Part shown: positions 1-5,119 of the stretch, one piece after another
How the letters are laid out: each line of letters opens with the position of its first letter
Numbering within the stretch: the stretch's first letter is position 1
Translations under genes and position numbers: made by a program
DNA from: Ruminococcus sp. UBA1780
Lineage (GTDB): Bacteria > Bacillota > Clostridia > Oscillospirales > Ruminococcaceae
Length of the DNA stretch: 5,119 bases
Assembly: GCA_002315235.1 (NCBI GenBank)
Contig: DCGK01000047.1
Span: forward strand, 15,644 to 20,762
Direction of reading: 5' to 3'
The notes under the pieces: generated by a model
Told to the model about the DNA's origin: nothing
The model's input: the letters and a program-made list of their open reading frames with translations, nothing else
Database searches by the model: none

Positions 1-2863
1 TGAATCCGCTTCCGAACTGGGTGAATTCCCTTATCGCCTCAAGTCGTTTTGCAGCAATCTCATTGAGAACCTTACCTCTTCTGAAAGTGAAATATGCATA
101 CGCCCTTCGGTTTGAACGTCCTACACGGCCTCTGAGCTGGTACAGCTGGGAAAGACCGAATCTGTCTGAATCCTCAATGATAAGAGTGTTTACATTTGGA
201 ACATCAACACCTGTTTCAATAATTGTCGTGGAAACAAGTATATCTACTTCGTGGTCAAGAAGCTGACGCCATCTTTCTGACATTTCTGTCTCGGTCATCT
301 GGCCGTGGGCATAGGTAATTCTTGCATCCGGCAGCATCTCATGAAGCTTTGCTGCACGGGCTGCTATTGTTTCAACCCTGTTGTGTATATAGTAAACCTG
401 TCCGCCGCGTTTAAGCTCCCTTGCTATTGCCTGAACAAGTACCGCATCATTATGTTCTATTACATACGTCTGAACCGGATGACGGTCCTGCGGAGGCTCT
501 TCGATAACTGACATGTCACGGATACCACTCATAGCCATATTAAGAGTTCTCGGAATAGGCGTTGCAGAAAGTGTCAGAACGTCAACTCCGATAAAATTCT
601 CCTTGAATTTTTCCTTATGGGAAATTCCGAAACGCTGTTCCTCATCTATAATCGCAAGACCAAGATCCCTGAACTTTACGTCCTTCTGTACAAGACGGTG
701 GGTTCCGATAATCATATCAATTTTTCCTGCTTTAAGCTCCTTCAGAATTTCTTTCTGCTGTGCCGGAGTTCTGAATCTTGAAAGGAGTTCTATTTTTACA
801 GGAAAATGTTCAAATCTCCTGAGAGCAGTCTGATAATGCTGCCATGCAAGAACCGTGGTAGGAGCAAGCAGTGCACACTGCTTCCCGTCACCCATACATT
901 TGAATGCGGCACGGAATGCAACCTCAGTTTTTCCGAATCCGACATCGCCACAGAGCAGCCTGTCCATAGGACTGCTTTTTTCCATATCAGATTTTATTTC
1001 CGAAATACACTGAAGCTGGTCATTTGTTTCAACAAACGGAAATCTGTTTTCAAAGTCACGCTGCATTTCATCATCAGAAGAAAAAGAAAAGCCTTCTGTC
1101 TGCTGGCGCTTTGCATACAGAGCAATAAGCTCTGCTGCCATGTCCTTTACTGCACGCTTGACGTTATTTCTCTTTTTCTGCCATTCATCAGAGGAAAGCT
1201 TGTTGAGCTTAACCCCTGCATCATCGTGTCCGCCTATATATTTTGAAACCATATCCAGCTGTGTGACAGGCACATATAAAACGTCCTTGCCGGCATACTG
1301 TATGGTCAGATAATCTTTGGTAATACCCTCAAGTTCAAGCTTTCTTATTCCTGCAAAACGTCCTATTCCATGAAGTGCATGCACAACCAGATCGCCCGGA
1401 ACAATGTCAGCCAGCCCGCGTATTTCCTTGCCGATTTTGCTGTTTTTGAGTTTTTTCCTTCTTGCGCCTGCCGCTCTTGTCTGTGAAATAAGAGCATATC
1501 TGATTTCCGGATAATCAAAACCTGCAGTAAGGCTTCCGCTCATAAGCATAACCGTACCCTTTTCAGGAACAGTATTTTCGCTAACTATGTTTACCCTGAA
1601 GCCGCTCTCCCTGAGATCATCCGCAATAATAGGAAGTGTTTTTTCGCTTCCGGCAAGAAGTATAACCCTGTAGTCATTGTCAGTATATGAACGCAGATCC
1701 TCCTCGAGCTGACGCATTTCGCCGCCCCAGGTTGAAGTCTGAACGGCTTCAAAGCTTACAATCTGATGATACTGCACTCTGTCGGCTCCGCTGAAAAATG
1801 TACTGAGATAAACGCATTCCCTGTCCTTCAGTCCTTCAGTCAGCTGCTGGAAATCCATGTACTGACTGCACAGCGGACGAATCATAAGTCCGTCCTCAAG
1901 CATAAGCTTTATATCTTCAGCATACTGTCCCTGTATTCCCTTTACACGGTTAAGAATATGACTGATTTCGTTAAAGTAGACATCGCCGTCAATGTAGTCA
2001 AACAGTGAAGAATTTTCCGGATAAACAATGTTAAGATATTTGTCCGAATTTTCAATCATTATTCCCTGACGAAGCTTTTCAATGTCACCTGCAGCCTTCT
2101 CAGCGAATTTTTCCGCATTTTTCGAACGGGACTGCTTTACCGTCTTCTCAATAAGCCCGGCAAGAACAGCAGGGTCATATATCATTTCACGCGAAGGAAT
2201 AATGGTTACTTCGTCCAGCCGTTCGTTTCTTCTCTGCGTTTCAGGATCAAAATAGCTTATGCTGTCAACATCATCGCCCCAGAATTCTATTCTGTAAGGA
2301 GCAGGTGCCTGCGGCGAATAAATATCAAGAATTGAGCCTCGTACGGAAAACTGTGAAAAGCCTTCTATACTGTCACATCTGGTATATCCGCACATAACAA
2401 GCTTCTCAACAATTTCCCTGAGGTCTGCCTCTGTGCCGGTCTTTATGGAAAAAGAACGTTCCCTGACAGCAGAAACCGGAGGAACATACTGCATAACAGC
2501 CTCTGCCCCTGCAGTTACTATCCTGCATTCTCTGTTAATTATTTTCGAAAGAACCCCGAGTCTTACATGTTCATATTCACGGGAAATACCCTCCATCGCA
2601 TGAACTACATATTCACGGGACGGAAAATAGACCGCAGTCTCTGCGGAGGACATTTCATTGATGTCCTCTGCAAGCCTGCGGGCTGAGTTGTCATCATCTG
2701 TTATTACAAGCGCTGTGCGCTGCTCTGAAAATGCAAGCAGCAGCTGCGCCTTGTGAATCTGTGCAAGTCCGGTGACACATACCGGTGTTATGCCGTCGCG
2801 AAAACAGCTTTCAAGCTCTCTGTATCCGGAAAGCTCACGAAAGCTCTGCTGAAAAATATTCAA
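1..2863 (-). CDS. mfd: Transcription-repair coupling factor Mfd (C-terminus cut by window edge)
   Basis: Mfd is the ATP-driven DNA translocase that removes stalled RNA polymerase from damaged template and recruits UvrA for nucleotide excision repair in the cytoplasm. The minus-strand frame is open from a TTG start to the window edge, giving 954 complete codons; family members are usually about 1,150-1,180 residues, so roughly 200 are missing. The N-terminal UvrB-like module shows VRGSILDIYSP (174-184) and FWGDDVDSI (194-202). The RNA-polymerase-interacting, CarD-like domain starts at GDLVVHALHGIGRF (490-503). Superfamily 2 helicase motifs follow in order: FPFVETNDQ (608-616), Walker A GDVGFGKT (639-646), APTT (667-670), GTHRL (720-724), Walker B DEEQ (740-743), SAT (766-768), TTIIETGVDVPN (879-890) and QLRGRVGR (909-916). 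The frame leaves the window in the TRG region, after AAKRLEAI. The TTG is chosen because an in-frame TGA lies three codons before it (2875-2873) and GTGAGG sits 7 nt upstream. It is the third gene of the glmU-pth-mfd cluster. Identity is very secure. Confidence 0.97.
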   Translation of the reverse strand, partial: MNIFQQSFRELSGYRELESCFRDGITPVCVTGLAQIHKAQLLLAFSEQRTALVITDDDNSARRLAEDINEMSSAETAVYFPSREYVVHAMEGISREYEHVRLGVLSKIINRECRIVTAGAEAVMQYVPPVSAVRERSFSIKTGTEADLREIVEKLVMCGYTRCDSIEGFSQFSVRGSILDIYSPQAPAPYRIEFWGDDVDSISYFDPETQRRNERLDEVTIIPSREMIYDPAVLAGLIEKTVKQSRSKNAEKFAEKAAGDIEKLRQGIMIENSDKYLNIVYPENSSLFDYIDGDVYFNEISHILNRVKGIQGQYAEDIKLMLEDGLMIRPLCSQYMDFQQLTEGLKDRECVYLSTFFSGADRVQYHQIVSFEAVQTSTWGGEMRQLEEDLRSYTDNDYRVILLAGSEKTLPIIADDLRESGFRVNIVSENTVPEKGTVMLMSGSLTAGFDYPEIRYALISQTRAAGARRKKLKNSKIGKEIRGLADIVPGDLVVHALHGIGRFAGIRKLELEGITKDYLTIQYAGKDVLYVPVTQLDMVSKYIGGHDDAGVKLNKLSSDEWQKKRNNVKRAVKDMAAELIALYAKRQQTEGFSFSSDDEMQRDFENRFPFVETNDQLQCISEIKSDMEKSSPMDRLLCGDVGFGKTEVAFRAAFKCMGDGKQCALLAPTTVLAWQHYQTALRRFEHFPVKIELLSRFRTPAQQKEILKELKAGKIDMIIGTHRLVQKDVKFRDLGLAIIDEEQRFGISHKEKFKENFIGVDVLTLSATPIPRTLNMAMSGIRDMSVIEEPPQDRHPVQTYVIEHNDAVLVQAIARELKRGGQVYYIHNRVETIAARAAKLHEMLPDARITYAHGQMTETEMSERWRQLLDHEVDILVSTTIIETGVDVPNVNTLIIEDSDRFGLSQLYQLRGRVGRSNRRAYAYFTFRRGKVLNEIAAKRLEAIREFTQFGSGF

Positions 2864-2870
2864 TGTTATT

Positions 2871-2876
2871 CCTCAC
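2871..2876 (-). promoter_or_regulatory. Ribosome binding site that fixes the TTG start of mfd
   Basis: GTGAGG starts 1 nt after the pth TGA stop codon (2880-2878) and ends 7 nt before TTG (2863-2861). An in-frame TGA at 2875-2873, inside this same site, closes the mfd frame upstream, and only GGA, ATA and ACA separate it from the TTG. No canonical ATG or GTG start is available in this stretch, and the first in-frame Met codon downstream is about 70 codons in, so TTG is close to forced. Confidence 0.85.
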
Positions 2877-2877
2877 A

Positions 2878-3495
2878 TCAGTTAAATTTATTCATTGCGT
2901 CGTTGATTTTTCCGCCTGTTATAAGCTCCACTGCTTCAGCTGCATTGCTGCATGCTTCCTTCAGAAGCGGAATTTCCTCAGATTTAAAGTTCGAAAGAAC
3001 CCAGTCTGCGAGATTGTACTGCGGATGAGGCTTTTTTCCAACGCCTATTTTGACACGCGGAAATGTATCTTCACCCGTCAGATAAATGATGCTCTTTATA
3101 CCGTTATGGCCTCCGTCGCTGCCCTTTCTTCTGATCCGGAGCCTGGAAGGTTCAAGTGAAATATCATCATACAGAACAATTACATGTTCAATATCCGTCT
3201 TGTAGAAATTCATTGCTTCAACAACCGCCTCACCACTGTTGTTCATATATGTGGACGGCTTCATAAGAAGGCACTTTTTCCCCGATATTGTACATTCACC
3301 GCAGAGCGATTTGAATTTTATCTTTTTTACATCGGCGCTGAATTTTTCAGCAATTGTATCGATTGCCATAAAACCGGCGTTATGTCTTGTATTCTGGTAC
3401 TGAGTACCGGGATTTCCAAGTCCGACTATTATATATTCAACAGGACCGGTCATTGTTTCCTTTGAAATCTGGCTGAAAAGATCCATTATTCCCAT
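2878..3495 (-). CDS. pth: Peptidyl-tRNA hydrolase
   Basis: Pth cleaves the ester bond of peptidyl-tRNAs dropped from ribosomes, recycling tRNA in the cytoplasm. Counting from the ATG at 3495 the product is 205 residues. It carries the family signature GLGNPG (25-30) followed by TRHNAGF with the catalytic histidine at 38. MKPSTYMNNSG holds the substrate-binding asparagine at 85. LYDD has the aspartate at 110 that corresponds to the E. coli catalytic Asp93, and GGHNG has the asparagine at 131 that corresponds to E. coli Asn114. All key residues are intact. The start at 3495 is preferred because GGAG lies 10 nt upstream and glmU ends just before it. It gives about 16 extra residues ahead of the classic core. 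An alternative ATG at 3453, with AAGGA 4 nt upstream, would give a 191-residue protein of classic length. The frame stays open upstream to 3642, but that stretch overlaps the end of glmU and is not Pth-like. The gap to glmU is 16 nt and to mfd 14 nt, implying cotranscription. It is the equivalent of Bacillus spoVC. Confidence 0.96.
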   Translation of the reverse strand: MGIMDLFSQISKETMTGPVEYIIVGLGNPGTQYQNTRHNAGFMAIDTIAEKFSADVKKIKFKSLCGECTISGKKCLLMKPSTYMNNSGEAVVEAMNFYKTDIEHVIVLYDDISLEPSRLRIRRKGSDGGHNGIKSIIYLTGEDTFPRVKIGVGKKPHPQYNLADWVLSNFKSEEIPLLKEACSNAAEAVELITGGKINDAMNKFN

Positions 3496-3505
3496 GTGCT
3501 GTACA

Positions 3506-3509
3506 CTCC
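3506..3509 (-). promoter_or_regulatory. Ribosome binding site of pth
   Basis: GGAG lies 2 nt after the glmU stop codon (TAA, 3514-3512) and 10 nt before the ATG at 3495. It supports the 205-residue start over the second ATG at 3486, which would leave 19 nt of spacing. A weaker alternative, AAGGA, stands before the ATG at 3453. Confidence 0.6.
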
Positions 3510-3511
3510 GA

Positions 3512-4888
3512 TTATTTTTTCTTTCTGTTTCTGAGCTTTCTTGCTGCGTAACCTTCAACTGTTCTTGTTTCACCGCGTTCGATAGCGAGTGCATCCGCAG
3601 GAACATCCTTTGTGATAGTTGAACCGGCTGCCGTATATGCACCCTTTCCTACCTTTACAGGAGCAATAAGGTTTGTGTTGCATCCGATAAATGCATTGTC
3701 TTCAATTGTACATCTGCTCTTCTTTTCACCGTCATAGTTTACTGTTACAACACCGCATCCGAAGTTTACACATCCGCCGACATCGCTGTCACCGACATAT
3801 GTAAGGTGTGCAACTGCTGTTTCCTCACCGATTACAGAATTCTTTACTTCAACGAAGTCACCGATCTTTACTCCGTCCTTTATATGGCTGCCAGGTCTGA
3901 CCTGAACGAAAGGTCCGATTTTTACGTTATTGTCAATCCGTGACTCATAGCACTGAACATAGTTGAGCTTTGTTCCGTTTCCTACAGTACTGTTTTCAAT
4001 TATACAGTCAGGTCCGATAACGCAGTCTGTTCCGATAACAGTCTTTCCTGAGAGAACAGTACCTGAAAGAATCTGTGTTCCTGCTCCGATAACTACGTCA
4101 CGTCCGATTGTAATTCCGTCTGTACAGGTAAATTCGACACCGTTTTCAAGATGTCTGCTGATAATATCCTCACGTGCTGTTTTATTGAGCATAAGCAGTC
4201 CCTTACGGTCATTTGCACCAAGAACAACGTTAGGATTTTCTGACTTAAAGGCATCAGCCTTTTTACCCTTTTCAAGAAGAATATATATAGTATCTGTAAG
4301 ATAGTACTCACCCTGTGAGTTATCTGTTGTAAGAAGTCCGAGAGACTCAATAAGGTCAGCTGTTCTGAACCAGTATGCACCTGAATTGATTTCCTTAATC
4401 ATCTTCTGTTCAGGTGTTGCGTCCTTCTCCTCAACGATGGATGAAATACCGTTTTCCGTACGGATGATTCTGCCGTATCCGAAAGGATTGTCAAGTTCAG
4501 CTGTAATTACGGTAACGGCATTGCCGCCCTTTTTATGCATTTCGAGTGAATCACTGATTGTTCTGCTGTCAATGAAAGGAGCATCACCGCAGAGAACAAG
4601 TGTGTTACCGTCAGTATTTTTCTGAAGGAACGGTATAGCCTGCATAACCGCATGACCTGTTCCGAGACGCTCTGCCTGAAGCACTGTTTCATATCTGCCA
4701 CCAAGGTATTCGTCTATCATTTCGCCCATGTAGCCCTTTACTACACAGAGATTTTTTATATCAGCACCTTCACATGCTCCGATTACCCATTCAAGCATCG
4801 GTTCTCCAAGAACCCTGAAGAGAGGCTTCGGCATGTCTGCCTTCATTCTTTTGCCCTGTCCGCCTGCAAGTATAACTGCATTATCCAT
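3512..4888 (-). CDS. glmU: Bifunctional UDP-GlcNAc pyrophosphorylase / glucosamine-1-phosphate N-acetyltransferase
   Basis: GlmU acetylates glucosamine-1-phosphate with acetyl-CoA, then joins the product to UTP to make UDP-GlcNAc, the precursor of peptidoglycan and teichoic acids. The protein is 458 residues, close to the E. coli length of 456. The N-terminal uridyltransferase domain (about 1-228) has LAGGQGKRM (7-15), lysine 21 in MPKPL, QAERLGTGHA (71-80) and CGDAP with the metal-binding aspartate 102. The C-terminal left-handed beta-helix is built of hexapeptide repeats (about 250-440). By motif alignment, E. coli Arg333, Lys351, His363 (catalytic base), Tyr366, Asn377, Asn386 and Lys392 correspond to R331, K349, H361, Y364, N375, N384 and K390, all present. 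The position matching E. coli Ser405 is cysteine 403 (FIGCNT instead of FVGSDT). The protein ends in a basic tail, RNRKKK. The ATG at 4888 has AGGAAG 8 nt upstream and starts directly before the N-terminal motif. It is the first gene of the cluster, under the promoter at 4978-5006. Confidence 0.98.
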   Translation of the reverse strand: MDNAVILAGGQGKRMKADMPKPLFRVLGEPMLEWVIGACEGADIKNLCVVKGYMGEMIDEYLGGRYETVLQAERLGTGHAVMQAIPFLQKNTDGNTLVLCGDAPFIDSRTISDSLEMHKKGGNAVTVITAELDNPFGYGRIIRTENGISSIVEEKDATPEQKMIKEINSGAYWFRTADLIESLGLLTTDNSQGEYYLTDTIYILLEKGKKADAFKSENPNVVLGANDRKGLLMLNKTAREDIISRHLENGVEFTCTDGITIGRDVVIGAGTQILSGTVLSGKTVIGTDCVIGPDCIIENSTVGNGTKLNYVQCYESRIDNNVKIGPFVQVRPGSHIKDGVKIGDFVEVKNSVIGEETAVAHLTYVGDSDVGGCVNFGCGVVTVNYDGEKKSRCTIEDNAFIGCNTNLIAPVKVGKGAYTAAGSTITKDVPADALAIERGETRTVEGYAARKLRNRKKK

Positions 4889-4896
4889 AATATTTA

Positions 4897-4902
4897 CTTC
4901 CT
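4897..4902 (-). promoter_or_regulatory. Ribosome binding site of glmU
   Basis: AGGAAG ends 8 nt before the ATG at 4888-4886, which is good spacing and supports this start over any downstream methionine. Confidence 0.8.
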
Positions 4903-4920
4903 GTTCCTTAAATATATTTT

Positions 4921-4935
4921 TCCGGACCGTCCGGA
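4921..4935. promoter_or_regulatory. 15-bp palindrome in the glmU leader (operator or small hairpin)
   Basis: TCCGGAC and GTCCGGA flank a single central base, giving a perfect inverted repeat 7 bp per arm. It lies in the transcribed leader, about 35 nt downstream of the predicted start site and 32 nt before the ATG. As DNA it is a possible operator. As RNA it can fold into a 6-bp GC-rich stem with a 3-nt loop. No run of U follows on the minus strand, so it is not a standard intrinsic terminator. Confidence 0.4.
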
Positions 4936-4977
4936 TATGATTTTTACGTATATCCCCGAAAGATAATACCTCTTTAT

Positions 4978-5006
4978 ATTATGCCAAATTTCCGGAAAAA
5001 TTTCAA
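4978..5006 (-). promoter_or_regulatory. Sigma-A-type promoter for glmU-pth-mfd
   Basis: On the minus strand a -35 box TTGAAA (5006-5001) and a -10 box CATAAT (4983-4978) are separated by exactly 17 nt. Each box matches the consensus at 5 of 6 bases. An A-rich stretch (CAGGAAAAAA) lies just upstream of the -35 and could act as an UP-type element. The expected start site is near 4971, giving a leader of about 83 nt before the glmU ATG. No other comparable promoter is seen between genes, so it probably drives the whole cluster. The assignment is from sequence match only. Confidence 0.75.
4989..4998. promoter_or_regulatory. TTTCCGGAAA palindrome inside the promoter spacer
   Basis: A perfect 10-bp palindrome sits between the -35 and -10 boxes of the glmU promoter, where a bound repressor would block RNA polymerase. 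It shares the core TCCGGA with the leader palindrome at 4921-4935. The core also occurs inside coding sequence in this window (for example near 2825 and 3136), so the match may be chance. No regulator can be named. Confidence 0.3.
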
Positions 5007-5026
5007 GATGTTTTTTCCTGACAAAC

Positions 5027-5115
5027 TTAAGGAACCACTGATTAAATCACGTATGACGACTTGACGTACAGTCTGCTTGCATAATTTCCGCCAGACTTAA
5101 TCAGTGTTTCCTTAA
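5027..5115. repeat. 89-bp MITE-like element with 19-bp terminal inverted repeats
   Basis: The left arm (5027-5045, TTAAGGAACCACTGATTAA) and the right arm (5097-5115, TTAATCAGTGTTTCCTTAA) are reverse complements at 18 of 19 positions, separated by 51 nt with no coding potential. Both outer ends are TTAA, which could be a duplicated or palindromic target site with GGAACC/GGTTTCC-type ends inside it. That shape fits a miniature inverted-repeat transposable element or the remnant of an insertion sequence. It sits about 20 bp upstream of the glmU -35 box. I cannot name a parent family. No U-run follows either arm, which argues against a terminator, although a regulatory or RNA structure is still possible. 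Confidence 0.5.
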
Positions 5116-5118
5116 TCA
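5096..5118. repeat. Tandem CTTAATCA direct repeats
   Basis: CTTAATCA occurs at 5096-5103 and again at 5111-5118, a spacing of 15 nt from start to start. The first copy overlaps the inner end of the right inverted-repeat arm and the second overlaps its outer end. A related ATTAAATCAC lies at 5041-5050 next to the left arm. The repeats may be part of the mobile-type element or a binding site. The second copy is one base from the window edge, so any further copies would not be visible. Confidence 0.4.
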
Positions 5119-5119
5119 C

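Noticed and set aside
806..1246. Plus-strand open frame of 146 codons
   Set aside because: It lies antisense to the helicase core of mfd, has no recognisable domain and no convincing ribosome site. The other plus-strand frames across the window are likewise shadows of the minus-strand genes.
3496..3642. Extended pth reading frame beginning inside glmU
   Set aside because: The added 49 residues overlap the end of glmU in another frame and do not look like Pth. A ribosome site and the ATG at 3495 explain the gene without a long overlap.
4093..4380. Second minus-strand frame of 95 codons within glmU
   Set aside because: It is fully contained in glmU in a different frame. The glmU frame here carries the conserved protein sequence, so this is an overlap by chance.
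1..4888. Possible defence system, mobile gene cargo or CRISPR array
   Set aside because: The whole stretch is accounted for by three intact or edge-cut housekeeping genes with short spacers. No repeat-spacer pattern, transposase, integrase or toxin-antitoxin pair is present.
4921..4935. Leader palindrome as a transcription attenuator
   Set aside because: On the minus strand it is followed by A-rich sequence rather than a T-run, and no competing antiterminator stem or leader peptide with a start codon and ribosome site is visible.
5027..5115. Reading the 19-bp inverted repeat as an intrinsic terminator of an upstream gene
   Set aside because: The loop would be 51 nt, the stem is AT-rich, and neither arm is followed by a run of T on the relevant strand.

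Overview
The window reads as ordinary chromosomal housekeeping DNA from a Gram-positive Clostridia-type bacterium. All supported genes lie on the minus strand, so the transcript runs from right to left: glmU (4888-3512), then pth (3495-2878), then mfd (2863 to beyond base 1). The protein sequences, the moderate base composition and the gene order suggest the Ruminococcus/Oscillospiraceae group. That placement is inference from residue style and synteny, not from any search.

Right end (4889-5119): no gene is visible. The region holds a strong sigma-A-type promoter for glmU (TTGAAA, 17 nt, CATAAT), a leader of about 83 nt with a 15-bp palindrome, and a good Shine-Dalgarno. Just upstream of the promoter is an 89-bp element bounded by near-perfect 19-bp inverted repeats, which looks like a small MITE-type or otherwise mobile-derived repeat. 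This element is the least explained part of the window.

Middle and left: glmU encodes the bifunctional enzyme that makes UDP-GlcNAc for peptidoglycan and other envelope polymers. It is followed after 16 nt by pth (peptidyl-tRNA hydrolase) and after a further 14 nt by mfd (transcription-repair coupling factor). mfd starts at TTG, has 954 complete codons in the window, and runs off the left edge inside the TRG region, so its C-terminal domain is not visible. The tight spacing and the absence of terminators indicate one operon. It links envelope precursor synthesis, peptidyl-tRNA recycling and transcription-coupled DNA repair. It resembles the Bacillus order glmU-prs-ctc-spoVC(pth)-mfd with the prs and ctc genes missing.

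I found no CRISPR array, tRNA, rRNA, prophage gene or defence system. The open frames on the plus strand are antisense shadows of the three genes. I do not see a new multi-gene system here; the points worth a second look are the inverted-repeat element and the palindromes around the glmU promoter.
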